Part shown: piece by piece, positions 1 through 9,201 of the stretch | Layout of the letters: each line of letters starts with the position of its first letter | How positions within the stretch are numbered: position 1 is the stretch's first letter | NCBI GenBank assembly: GCA_024704765.1 | Contig: JAKMXF010000302.1 | Span: forward strand, 62,001 to 126,000 | Source of the DNA: Oopsacas minuta | Lineage: Eukaryota > Porifera > Hexactinellida > Lyssacinosida > Leucopsacidae | Length of the DNA: 64,000 nucleotides | Direction: 5' to 3' | Notes under the pieces: model-generated | What the model was told of the DNA's origin: nothing | What the model saw: only the letters and a program-made list of their open reading frames with translations | Databases searched by the model: none | Position numbers and translations under genes: made by a program

Positions 1-2
1 AT

Positions 3-1088
3 GATATTACTACAGAGCTGTCTGGCTTTGCATTGAACATAAACACGAATACTACTATTAGTAGAATTGAACCTTCAAATTATGACCATTCTCTCTCCCT
101 GATTCCTACAAATGATATTTCCCCTATCCTCCCAGAACCATTTCCTGAGATTTTAGAGCCCAATTATATTGCCCCTGTACCTGTATGTCTCACACCATCA
201 GATGGTACCTCTGCTACGAATTATTCCGATAAAGTTCGCAGAGAATTACCAGATCAGTACCGATCAGCTGGTGTCCCTATCTACTCTGCTTGTCCTTACG
301 GTAGCGGAAGATCTGAGCTTATGGATGCTAGAGGAATAGCTGTACAAAGGAATGCTAAGAGAATATACATTGCAGATAGAGGTAATAATCGTGTACAAGT
401 TTTTCGTGACACAGGGAAATTCGTATTTAGTTTCACTGACATAGAGATGGAAGGTCCAAAAGGTATTTGTATCAAAGAGAACCTTGGATTAGTATTCGTT
501 ACAATGTGCGACAAGAACTCTGTTCATTGTTACTCACTAGATGGTTACTTACTCAGAAAGATAGGTCGTTCAGGTGTGGGACTCTCTCAATTCAATCAGC
601 CCTGTGGTATAGCTACTGATAACATCTGTAAGGTTTATGTGTGTGACTTTGGAAATAATCGTATACAAGTGTTTACTAAGGATTTGAGATGCATAACAAT
701 CCTCACCAATAAAGTTACTGAACCAACAGACGTTAAGATTATTAACGATGTTGTGTACATATTAGATCATAGAAAGTTGTGTGTCAGTACATTCAGTAGG
801 GGAGGAGCCTTCATGAGTGAGATTGTATCTTGTGGACCTGAATCGTACCAGGTTAAACACCCATACTTCTTTGATATCGACTCCAGAGGCAATTTCTTGA
901 TATCAGATCTCTATAACGATTGTATCAAGGTATTCTCTCCGAGTGGTAAATTCCTCTGCGATATTGGGGCCCCTGGAGATGATGAGGGACAATTCATAAG
1001 GCCCACAGGCATTGCACTTGTTGAATCATGTATTGTTACGATATGTGAAAGAGCGAAGAATCAGCTTCAAATTTTCAAACTGGACTGA
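3..1088 (+). CDS. NHL-repeat protein, 5'-truncated by window edge
   Basis: The frame is open from base 3, so the gene starts before the window and only its C-terminal part is seen; the ATG at base 1 is in another frame and stops at once. The last 270 residues form about six NHL repeats, with recurring blocks such as GIAVQRNAKRIYIADRGNNR and VYVCDFGNNRIQVF, ending LQIFKLD. NHL repeats fold as a six-bladed propeller that binds RNA or protein, as in the TRIM-NHL/Brat family. No RING, B-box or coiled coil lies inside the window, so a TRIM-NHL protein cannot be confirmed. The segment before the propeller is low-complexity, rich in Pro, Asn and Thr. Confidence 0.85.
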   Translation, partial: DITTELSGFALNINTNTTISRIEPSNYDHSLSLIPTNDISPILPEPFPEILEPNYIAPVPVCLTPSDGTSATNYSDKVRRELPDQYRSAGVPIYSACPYGSGRSELMDARGIAVQRNAKRIYIADRGNNRVQVFRDTGKFVFSFTDIEMEGPKGICIKENLGLVFVTMCDKNSVHCYSLDGYLLRKIGRSGVGLSQFNQPCGIATDNICKVYVCDFGNNRIQVFTKDLRCITILTNKVTEPTDVKIINDVVYILDHRKLCVSTFSRGGAFMSEIVSCGPESYQVKHPYFFDIDSRGNFLISDLYNDCIKVFSPSGKFLCDIGAPGDDEGQFIRPTGIALVESCIVTICERAKNQLQIFKLD

Positions 1089-1830
1089 TTATAATTATCT
1101 GTTTACTAATACGAATTATTTGGAGTTTTATTGTTGTGCAATTTTTCTATTTCTTACATATTTTAATTATTTCATATTCTTATAATTCTCCTTTATTAAC
1201 TTAATAATATTAGCTCTTATCTTACTATGTCAGAAGTAAACCATCTTCTGCACGGGACTATTACCTTCTTTATACCATTCTGGATTCTGATATGGATCTC
1301 AGCCTGTGTGTTTGGCAGAATAAAACAGTGTAAATCTCCAAATTAGATTACCTAAACTGATGGAAAATTTCTTTTAAATGTTTATAAATTTTATTTGTTG
1401 TTAATGATTGCTTAATGCAAAATTGGAAATCAATTGTTTATTTTTTTTTTGTATTATTGTCTTGAGAGTTTTACATTTGAATGAACCATAGTAACTAAGG
1501 ATTATAAAGGAATGTTAATACGTATTATTTACTTTATAATTTTCTTTAACACATTCCATACGAACTTATAACTGTTGCCATGCAAATGAACTATGTGTAA
1601 CAAGATACTATTAGCTGTAGAACTCTTACAAATACACAGTATCACCACATTATTACGATTTACTGGAAACAGTAGGAATGTGGATAAAATATCAACATTC
1701 CAATGTGTATCTAGTGAAGCGACAATAAATCCATTATACAATATAATAGCTAAAAACCACTTTTCATAGAAATAACTTTACTTATTGTACTTACATTGTT
1801 TGTTGATAATCTAATAATTTATTAGTTCAT
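1089..1830. other. intergenic, AT-rich; holds one microprotein candidate
   Basis: This 742-base gap between the NHL gene and the lamin-like gene is AT-rich and has a run of T at about 1440-1451. Apart from the 39-codon frame listed separately I see no RNA gene or repeat. It is probably the 3' UTR of the NHL gene plus the promoter of the lamin-like gene. The longer reverse-strand frame at 1529-1741 looks random. Confidence 0.5.
1227..1346 (+). CDS. candidate 39-residue single-pass membrane microprotein
   Basis: An ATG frame of 39 codons starts MSEVNHLLHG, then has a strongly hydrophobic stretch rich in Phe, Ile and Trp (about residues 13-30) and a short basic tail ending IKQCKSPN. The layout of polar N-terminus, one helix and positive C-terminus is that of small single-pass membrane proteins. 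I do not recognise a family. It lies inside what would otherwise be the 3' flank of the NHL gene, so it may be chance or an exon of something larger. Confidence 0.25.
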   Translation: MSEVNHLLHGTITFFIPFWILIWISACVFGRIKQCKSPN

Positions 1831-3345
1831 ATGATGGAAGAAGAATTGAGCTATTACAAAATGCCTCGTACAGGAGAGAGAGACCTGATTCAAACTCTTA
1901 ATAATCGTCTACAGGATTATATCGAGAAAGTGAAGAGTTCTTCAGAACAAGAGGATCTTGAGCCCAGACTAGATGAGTTGGTACGTAACCGAGATAATGA
2001 CATAGACTCTATCAAGAGTAACTACGCAGAGAATCTGATGGCTGCTCGTAGAACTCTAGATGAGACTGCTAAGGAGAAGGCTCAGTACCAGCTACATAGT
2101 ATCAGCTTGAAGACACAAATAGAGAAAGCTAAGCTGAATATTGCTCGCCTGAAGAGTGAGAATGCTGAAACCGACAATAAGCTGAAACAAATAGATGCAG
2201 AGACTGAGAGAGCTGAGCAAGAGAAATTAGAGGCAGAAAACGAGAAGGAAGAACTGGAGAAGAAGAAGATAACTCTAGAAGCTGCTATACAATCTAAGAG
2301 GCATTTGATTGATGAAGCTAAACTGGCACGAGTAGACACTCAGAACAAACTACAAACTCAAAGGGAAGAAGTAGAATTCTCTCGTAAACTACTCCAATCA
2401 GAGACAGAACACGAGGAGCACCTCAAGGATCAGCTGATTGCTCACTTCGGCAAGAGTGAAGCTGATCTACAAGCTGATATCCAGCAGAGACTGGAGGTAG
2501 CTATTTCTAATCTTACCGCCCGCACACAGAAGGATCTGCTAAATTATCGCGATGATTTAGAGACTCATTTCAGTGACAAGAAGCATTCTCTAGAACAGGA
2601 TATTGAATTGCTGCAGGAGAGAATCGAAGTTATACAGAAGGAAATACAGCGATTAAGTCATCTACAGAGTAGTTGTGACAAGAGAGAGACTAGCATACGT
2701 GAGAGAATGAAGTTCTTAAATGTGAAACTACAGCAACAGAAGGACCTGATAGAAGTAGATATACAGAGTCATGCTGAGAAAAAGCGCGATTTAGAAGAGA
2801 CAGCTCTCAGTATTGAACAGAATTATTTACAACAAATTGAAGAGTTGAGAGGATTACTAGAGCTTAGAAACGGATTAGATTTAGAGGTAGAGACCTACAA
2901 GAGAATGCTGAATGATGAAGAGAGACGGCTAAGCATACGGTTAGTTCATATTTGTAACGAAGGGGATCAATACACTACAGATAATCCCACTACTTCTGTG
3001 AATAACGAGTTCAGCTGCTCATTCGTAATCAGTCAAGTAGATTCTACTGGTAAATTCGTAGAGATAACTAATCCCAGTGATACTCTCCTCTCTCTTGCTA
3101 ATCACAAGATTAGAAATTCAGCTGGAGATTCTGAACAAGTTTACAAGTTCCATCAGCGTCATAGGATAGCTCCAGGCGGTGCTATGAAGGTGTGGGCACA
3201 TTGTCCAGAGGCGGTACGTGACCCTCCTAATGACATCATATGGAAGAAAGGGTCAGCTTGGAATATAGCAGCTGGGCAGATTGAACTTCTTAATGAAGCT
3301 GGTGAGGTTATCTCTTCCTATGAAAAGGATGCACCTCTGACCTAA
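1831..3345 (+). CDS. lamin-type intermediate filament protein with lamin-tail domain
   Basis: A single-exon protein of 504 residues. Residues about 16-370 are a continuous heptad-rich rod of about 355 residues, the long lamin-type length and not the roughly 310-residue rod of vertebrate cytoplasmic filaments. The rod starts ERDLIQTLNNRL and ends with the diagnostic ETYKRMLNDEERRLS. After a linker of only about 25 residues comes an Ig-fold lamin-tail domain (GKFVEITNPSD, then WKKGSAWN near the end). The family polymerises into nuclear or cytoplasmic filaments. Unusual: the protein ends EKDAPLT without a CaaX prenylation box, and no basic nuclear localisation cluster is visible between rod and tail domain. 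It could be a lamin that lost membrane anchoring or a cytoplasmic filament protein that kept the tail domain. An AG lies five bases before the ATG. Confidence 0.88.
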   Translation: MMEEELSYYKMPRTGERDLIQTLNNRLQDYIEKVKSSSEQEDLEPRLDELVRNRDNDIDSIKSNYAENLMAARRTLDETAKEKAQYQLHSISLKTQIEKAKLNIARLKSENAETDNKLKQIDAETERAEQEKLEAENEKEELEKKKITLEAAIQSKRHLIDEAKLARVDTQNKLQTQREEVEFSRKLLQSETEHEEHLKDQLIAHFGKSEADLQADIQQRLEVAISNLTARTQKDLLNYRDDLETHFSDKKHSLEQDIELLQERIEVIQKEIQRLSHLQSSCDKRETSIRERMKFLNVKLQQQKDLIEVDIQSHAEKKRDLEETALSIEQNYLQQIEELRGLLELRNGLDLEVETYKRMLNDEERRLSIRLVHICNEGDQYTTDNPTTSVNNEFSCSFVISQVDSTGKFVEITNPSDTLLSLANHKIRNSAGDSEQVYKFHQRHRIAPGGAMKVWAHCPEAVRDPPNDIIWKKGSAWNIAAGQIELLNEAGEVISSYEKDAPLT

Positions 3346-3888
3346 CTCTACACATTACATCACTATAATTAGTTCTGTTCTATAGATTATTATTATTCTA
3401 AGCTCTAAGTTGTATATACACTTATTCCTTATATTCATGTATCATCCTGCTCTCTCTAATATTTGTTACTTGTCTATCTTTATTGCAATGAAAGGATTTA
3501 CATTATTTTACTAGAAATGGCAATATTTAGAGTGGAACATATTACGATGCTATATTTAGAGTGTCCGGATTATACAATTGAATCTAAACTTGCATTATAA
3601 TATGACATTTGGAATTGTTAATTAAATCATTCATCACGAGAACTAAAGGTCAGATTAGTTCCATATCGTAAAGCTAATGTATCCTACTAGCGTGTTAGAT
3701 TCATATATTCTATGAGCCGCATTGGGAAGCCGTTATAGATAATATTGTGGCTTTCTACCTAGGACTATCAGTTAGTGTCTATATATGTAGATCTCGCATG
3801 TTGTGCTTCATTTGACAACTATATAAACACTATATTCTATACATTATTAATTAATATAACCGATAGTATTAGATATAAAGTATTAGAA
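3346..3888. other. intergenic between lamin-like gene and lipase gene
   Basis: I see no coding potential, repeat or RNA gene in this AT-rich gap. An open frame runs from a GTG at 3775 into the lipase gene, but the first ATG in that frame is at 3889, so 3775-3888 is treated as leader. Confidence 0.5.
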
Positions 3889-6657
3889 ATGGCAACACAA
3901 CCTCCCAGGTTAAGATCCAGATCATTAGCCAGTCGACCTGTCCGCCGCTCCACCCCCGCTCCTCTCATTTCGACACATAGTTCTACCTCGTCGGGCTCTT
4001 TTGTTGACTTATTCAAACAGCTGAGTCTAAAGGAGATGAAGATGCACGCTCCCTCTATTTGGAAACATGAGCTTGGTGCATTGAATGAAGACTGCTCGGG
4101 GCCTTTAGGAGTTAGTCAGGATAACTACACCAAAGACTACGTGCAGATAATCAGTCATCTGGATGTAGCAACCAAATTCTACAGCTCAGAACGTGCTGAT
4201 ACAGATAAACAATTCTACACAGTCTTGCTACTTATGAGAGTAGTGACGGATATCATGAAACAGCTGATGGATGAAATGTTCGTGATAGCACCTAATTACG
4301 ACTTTATTGACAATAACAATGAACCTGTTATAGGTAATGGGTATAGGACATTACTACATACTTCTGAGCGATGTTTGAAGGCTTGTCTGAGAGATTTGCA
4401 AGATTTCGCTAAGGCTAGAAGTAGTCGTAGTTATAACTGTAATAAGCATTACAGACACCTGACTACTGTATACAGACTGTTACTAGCTAAAGTACTGCTA
4501 ATCGACCAATCTCTGCAAATACAGATGTATTCTAAACAGGATTGTCTTCTTGCAGACAGAGATAAGCTACCTGATGGATTCATAGACAGAGCTATAGCGT
4601 TACCTATTGAGAACTTCTACGGTAGACATATGGGTCTACAGTACTCTAATCTATTGAGACCAATTCTTAACATGCTTGTGGTAGCCATGGTAACCCTTCA
4701 TGACTGTAAGAACACGACTAATGAGAACATCATCCAGCAGGCAGCTTCTACAATGGTATACGGGGGTCAGTATATGCTGGGAGATCCTGAAGTTAGAGCC
4801 AAGAAGGTAGCCAGGATGTCTATTGAATCTGATATAAGATTTACTAAGAATTTCTGGTCTATTTCAGAGAGTATAAGTGTGAGAGAGGTTATGGGTATGT
4901 TAGGACATCCTGCTGGCCTATCAGAGGAGATTACTATAGCAGCTAAACCTATAGAGTATGTAGGAGAGAATGGTCATAAGGTAGTGCTTACTCCCCCATT
5001 CAAGGGGATGGGATATGAACCTCTGCGTGCTCGTCTTATCTCTTATCTCTGGAGAGATGGACAGGAGAGAACTTCTAACCTTCTAACCCGCAAGCCTAAC
5101 TTGTACGCCAAAGCTTCTGGTCTCATAATCCATTTCCATGGTGGTGGATTTGTAGCACAATCCCCTAAATCCCATGAACTGTATCTCCGCTCCTGGTCCG
5201 AGCATCTGAACGTACCTATTCTCTCAGTAGACTATTCTAAGGCTCCGGAGGGACACTACCCCAGACCTATGGAAGAGGGCGTGTTCGCGTATACCTGGGC
5301 TCTACTGAACCTACACAAACTAGGTACCACAGGAGAGCGTATTATAATCGCTGGAGATTCTGCTGGAGGCAATATCTCTCTAGCAACAAGTCTGAAGGTT
5401 GTAAGTTTAGGGATACGTCCTCCTGACTCCATCTGTATAGCTTATCCCGTTACTTATATCGACAGAATTCCTAGTCCTTCTCGTATGCTGAGTTTGCTAG
5501 ACCCTGTCCTACCGTTTGGAATTCTACTCAGTTGTTTAAGTGCATACACAGGAGAGATTAATCAGATGTTAGATATAGATAATGATAAGAAGAGAGAAAT
5601 GGTGTGTGATCTATCTCGCTTCGCAAAGGAATTAGATTTGAAATCTAATCCGTTCTTATACGAAAGTTCTCACTCACTCCTCCCTAAATCTACTCCTAAG
5701 CGTCCTGCCCCTCCATTCTCCCGTACCAATAGTGACGGAGCTATAGTTCAATTCGAATCAGACACAGACTCTACGAAATCATTTGATATGTATAGCATAT
5801 CAGATTTAGACTGTTTCCATGATATACCAGAAACCATGAGCTTCTCTTCCTGCGAGACTCTAACTGGCAGCTTTACTACAACAGATAATTGTGACGTCAA
5901 ACCAAAGCGTATACCTCCTCCCAGACCCCCTCCTCCTAAGGACAGCTCTCACTCTATCGCCTCTTTTCGCTCTCTGGACATTGTAGTATCAGAAGAGATT
6001 GAGTGTCCCAACTACCTTCCTACACCCAAACCTATATACTACTCCGTAGCTCATCTAGCTAACGCACTAGCTAAGCCTTATGACGTAGTTAAGAAGCAAG
6101 ATGCTGTTGCTAATACCATGGATTCATCTGACTACATATCCTCTAGTTCGGATGATGAGAGAGCTCTAGCTCTCATTGAGCAGTCAGAACAAGATAGTTA
6201 TCATTCCTGTGATGATGATTCTGGATCTGAGGATGAGTTGAATAAACTAGAGGATTTATTGTGTGTGAAGTGTAAGCAAGTTGTGTCTAATTTCCGAGAG
6301 AGTGCTCCTAATGGGACTATTGATAATCTATTCAATGGTACTAAGAACACAGAGCAAAACACTAATTCACTCAAATCAGATCCATTCCTATCTCCCTATC
6401 TTGCTACTCCAGAAATGTTCCAAGGTATGCCTCCTGTCTATATCTATGCTAGTGCTCTGGACCCTCTTCTAGATGATTCTGTAGAATTTGCTAAGAAACT
6501 TAAAGCTATCGGCCATCCAGTCTATCTGTCAATTTCTCAAACTCTCCCTCACGGGTTCCTTTCCCTGGCACTCTCTCAAAAGTCAGGACCTGGAGAAGCG
6601 AACGAACTATTCATGCAGTATTTGAGACAAGCCCTTCTTAATGAGGAAGATGACTAA
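3889..6657 (+). CDS. LIPE: hormone-sensitive lipase
   Basis: A 922-residue single-exon protein starting at the first ATG of its frame (MATQPPRLRS). The N-terminal part, about residues 40-330, matches the HSL N-terminal domain. The alpha/beta-hydrolase half carries the oxyanion motif HGGG (H417), nucleophile elbow GDSAGG (Ser491), the acidic residue in DPLLDD (Asp858) and the final His888 in LPHGF, so a full catalytic triad is present. The enzyme hydrolyses diacylglycerol, cholesteryl and retinyl esters at lipid droplets. Between the Ser and the Asp/His parts lies a long Ser/Asp-rich insertion of about 250 residues (about 575-830), larger than the regulatory loop of mammalian HSL. Its role in phosphorylation control is inferred from position only. 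AG two bases before the ATG. Confidence 0.93.
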   Translation: MATQPPRLRSRSLASRPVRRSTPAPLISTHSSTSSGSFVDLFKQLSLKEMKMHAPSIWKHELGALNEDCSGPLGVSQDNYTKDYVQIISHLDVATKFYSSERADTDKQFYTVLLLMRVVTDIMKQLMDEMFVIAPNYDFIDNNNEPVIGNGYRTLLHTSERCLKACLRDLQDFAKARSSRSYNCNKHYRHLTTVYRLLLAKVLLIDQSLQIQMYSKQDCLLADRDKLPDGFIDRAIALPIENFYGRHMGLQYSNLLRPILNMLVVAMVTLHDCKNTTNENIIQQAASTMVYGGQYMLGDPEVRAKKVARMSIESDIRFTKNFWSISESISVREVMGMLGHPAGLSEEITIAAKPIEYVGENGHKVVLTPPFKGMGYEPLRARLISYLWRDGQERTSNLLTRKPNLYAKASGLIIHFHGGGFVAQSPKSHELYLRSWSEHLNVPILSVDYSKAPEGHYPRPMEEGVFAYTWALLNLHKLGTTGERIIIAGDSAGGNISLATSLKVVSLGIRPPDSICIAYPVTYIDRIPSPSRMLSLLDPVLPFGILLSCLSAYTGEINQMLDIDNDKKREMVCDLSRFAKELDLKSNPFLYESSHSLLPKSTPKRPAPPFSRTNSDGAIVQFESDTDSTKSFDMYSISDLDCFHDIPETMSFSSCETLTGSFTTTDNCDVKPKRIPPPRPPPPKDSSHSIASFRSLDIVVSEEIECPNYLPTPKPIYYSVAHLANALAKPYDVVKKQDAVANTMDSSDYISSSSDDERALALIEQSEQDSYHSCDDDSGSEDELNKLEDLLCVKCKQVVSNFRESAPNGTIDNLFNGTKNTEQNTNSLKSDPFLSPYLATPEMFQGMPPVYIYASALDPLLDDSVEFAKKLKAIGHPVYLSISQTLPHGFLSLALSQKSGPGEANELFMQYLRQALLNEEDD

Positions 6658-6876
6658 TAAGAATCTCTCTTTTCTATCTAGCCCCTATTTACAATACACG
6701 AGCTTATTTGTACCTCTGTTATCAGCTATTGCTTCTCGTAACGAAAACTTTCAGTTTCGGAGAAATTTATATATTCCAATTCCAGCTTCTTAAAATAGAA
6801 AATTTCAATTATTGATTACTTTTACTACCAACAATTGTTATTTGAGAATTCCTAATAATAAAATACTTTTTGATTT

Positions 6877-7863
6877 ATGCAACAAGCAACTGCCATTGAT
6901 GAATTTACATTGTTAGCTATTAGTGTGACATCATATATCAGCTGTATCATGCATAGCCGCGTATTTGTAGCCGCAGTATCCTTAGTAACACCATCGGCTA
7001 TATGTTATGTATACTCACGGGAAGACATGCCAGGTGCTGATACAGTCAGAAGACTGTTTGGCAGAATATCAGTACTGTGCTCCAATGGAATTGGCACAGG
7101 AGAGGATAGCACAATAGTGGACACTTCATTCTACACGAAATATATCACATGGGACGATAATTGGGACAGACGAGAGCCTGTAAGCGGGAAGGAGAGGGAT
7201 TCAAAGGAAAGTGGTCCCCCTGATTCCAGTGGTGCTGATGCTTTTGATAAGAAGAACGAGAGAGTTGAAAAACCAACTGCTACTCGTAATTTGATTCTCA
7301 TACGTCACGGACAGTATGATTTATCAGGTAGTGAGGATGCTCATAAAACATTGACAGAGCTAGGAAAACTTCAAGCTAAACAAACAGGCCTTAGACTTAA
7401 AGAGATGGGAGTTATATTCGAGAAAATAATATACTCTACTATGACACGGGCTACAGAGACAGCTAAGATAATATCCTTGAGCTCTCCTGATATACCAATA
7501 CAGAGCTGTGAAATGTTACGAGAGGGAGCACCTTATAGACCTGATCCCACCCTCCGTCACTGGAAGCCTACTAATCGTCAGTTCTTCCAGGACGGAGCTC
7601 GTACCGAGGCAGCCTTTAGGAAATATTTCTACCGAGCTAGTCCTGATCAGAAAGAGAATACCACAGAGGTATTGGTGTGTCATGCTAATGTAATTCGTTA
7701 TTTCGTGTGTAGAGCCCTGCAGCTGCCTCCAGAGGCATGGCTGAGGATGAGTGTTGGCAATTGTAGCTTAACATTTATCACTATACGTCCTAATGGTCGT
7801 GTATCACTACGAGGCATGGGGGACACTGGTCATCTACCACATGATAATGTTACATTCAATTGA
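6877..7863 (+). CDS. PGAM5: PGAM5 mitochondrial Ser/Thr phosphatase
   Basis: A 328-residue single-exon protein of the histidine phosphatase superfamily. Residues 142-145 hold the catalytic IRHG with nucleophile His144; the second catalytic His is 269 in VCHANV. Before the phosphatase domain is WDDNWD (92-97), matching the WDxNWD multimerisation and activation motif specific to PGAM5. SMTRATETA-like and REGAPYRPDP segments further support orthology. The N-terminal 45 residues hold hydrophobic stretches, fitting the mitochondrial membrane anchor of the family. The ATG at 6949 (residue 25) is an alternative start and leaves one membrane segment. PGAM5 acts on proteins, for example in mitophagy and cell-death signalling, not on phosphoglycerate. 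An AATAAA is at 7969-7974. Confidence 0.93.
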   Translation: MQQATAIDEFTLLAISVTSYISCIMHSRVFVAAVSLVTPSAICYVYSREDMPGADTVRRLFGRISVLCSNGIGTGEDSTIVDTSFYTKYITWDDNWDRREPVSGKERDSKESGPPDSSGADAFDKKNERVEKPTATRNLILIRHGQYDLSGSEDAHKTLTELGKLQAKQTGLRLKEMGVIFEKIIYSTMTRATETAKIISLSSPDIPIQSCEMLREGAPYRPDPTLRHWKPTNRQFFQDGARTEAAFRKYFYRASPDQKENTTEVLVCHANVIRYFVCRALQLPPEAWLRMSVGNCSLTFITIRPNGRVSLRGMGDTGHLPHDNVTFN

Positions 7864-8027
7864 GTGCTATTTGAATTGAAAATATTCGAGAATATCTAGA
7901 TTGTATTTACAGAGAGGATATGTTACATAAATTTGGGTAGATTTATTATTGTTAAAATGTAACGGAGCAATAAATATACATATATATTAATTACATTATA
8001 TATCTAATCGTGGCTAACTTGCTTGTA

Positions 8028-8645
8028 TCACAATTCGTTCTGCATAAGAAGAGGAGATCTGTCTGGTTCTAAGAGAGGATCGTCATCTTCGTCCCAGAAG
8101 AACCCCTGGTCCTCTCTCCCCCCTAAATAACTTGTCTCTATCCTTGTTGTTCTTGCCCATTCTATTTTACAAAACACTGCAAAATCCTCTGAATTTGAGA
8201 ATTTATGGTACTCCAGATGGCTAGGATTGTTTGCTATATATGCTGCTATGTTTATAACGTCATCTGGAGCCTTAAGATTCGATCGCTCATCGTACATAAC
8301 TCGATACAGGTTGTAATTAGAAGAGAACTTGAGTATATCTATGATCGAGCAGTTCTCTCTCTTCCCTTTCCTCTCATACAAAGCTACTTTAAGAAACATC
8401 TCATTCATAGGATCATTATCTAATAATATTCCATGAACATATCTCGTCTTCTTGAAGCACGGGGCTATGCATAGAAAAGGTTCTATCTTCTCTACCACTA
8501 TATGTTCTGCTGCATTCAGAGCGCTTATCTCTGATACCAGCTCAATCTCTAGCTCTGTGGCATTCGGGCTTATTTCTTGTAAATATTGATTGCTGTAAGA
8601 ACTAGTGCCGTTCTGCTGTCTCCTTCGATTGAAACGTCTGAACAT
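8028..8645 (-). CDS. LRAT/NlpC-P60-like protein, catalytic Cys replaced by Ser
   Basis: A 205-residue reverse-strand protein, convergent with PGAM5 (164 bases between stops). I read it as a permuted NlpC/P60 (LRAT, H-REV107, NC-domain) fold: AEHIVVEK at about 47, a His-Gly (H71) in YVHGILLDN where the family has its catalytic His, and NSEDFAVFCK (151-160) where the family has N-C-E-[HD]-F-A. The nucleophile Cys is Ser152 (codon TCA), which suggests an inactive member or a changed chemistry. The N-terminus is basic (RRFNRRR) and the C-terminus acidic (DEDDDP). Family members are acyltransferases or phospholipases. The assignment rests on short motifs and should be read as probable only. Confidence 0.5.
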   Translation of the reverse strand: MFRRFNRRRQQNGTSSYSNQYLQEISPNATELEIELVSEISALNAAEHIVVEKIEPFLCIAPCFKKTRYVHGILLDNDPMNEMFLKVALYERKGKRENCSIIDILKFSSNYNLYRVMYDERSNLKAPDDVINIAAYIANNPSHLEYHKFSNSEDFAVFCKIEWARTTRIETSYLGGREDQGFFWDEDDDPLLEPDRSPLLMQNEL

Positions 8646-9201
8646 GATGTCTATCTGAATAACTACTACTACACCAACTGATTAATTGTGTCGTTCTAGT
8701 CACAACTTATAACTTATTCCATTATTGCATTGTACGAATGGTAAATAATTTGCCAAATTAGAACAGAGCTAAGTTTCAATCGAGTGTGCATACTATGCCA
8801 TTTCTGAATAGGTGAATAATTAGGATAACTTATTATGACCACTTCTTTCCGGGGATTCCTTCACATTAGCAATTCCTTGCTGGCAATGATGGCAATCATA
8901 ACAACAAAATATACAAGTTGTATAAGTGAATTCCTATGTTACAACTTGTATCTAGGCAATACACACAACAAGTGTAATCGATCACTTTAACCACTTAAGT
9001 TATTGCATTCCATTTGCTAACATTAGCATGCTAACAACCTAATATACCTATAAGTGTATATAATTAAGCCAATTATAATTAAACTGTGTAATACTCACTA
9101 GTGTGATTAAGATTCTGTATTTGTATTGATTTACCAACAAAATTTACAATTATCCATTACGTAGGAATCTTATAACATAATCATTTATCACTAGCTGTTG
9201 A
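8646..9201. promoter_or_regulatory. divergent promoter region of LRAT-like and LEM genes
   Basis: Head-to-head genes flank this gap, so it must carry both promoters. It contains two copies of an 11-bp element, tacaagttgta at 8912-8922 and its exact reverse complement tacaacttgta at 8940-8950, a possible paired factor-binding site. No coding frame was found. Confidence 0.4.

Noticed and set aside
1-36. ATG at base 1 as the start of the NHL gene
   Set aside because: It is in a different frame and stops after 11 codons; the NHL frame is open to the window edge instead.
2082-2339. Reverse-strand Ser/Phe-rich frame inside the lamin-like gene
   Set aside because: It is the antisense shadow of the coiled-coil Glu/Lys codons.
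3775-3888. GTG start adding 38 residues to the lipase
   Set aside because: GTG is not a normal nuclear start in animals, the added residues look like translated AT-rich leader, and the ATG at 3889 gives a sensible N-terminus.
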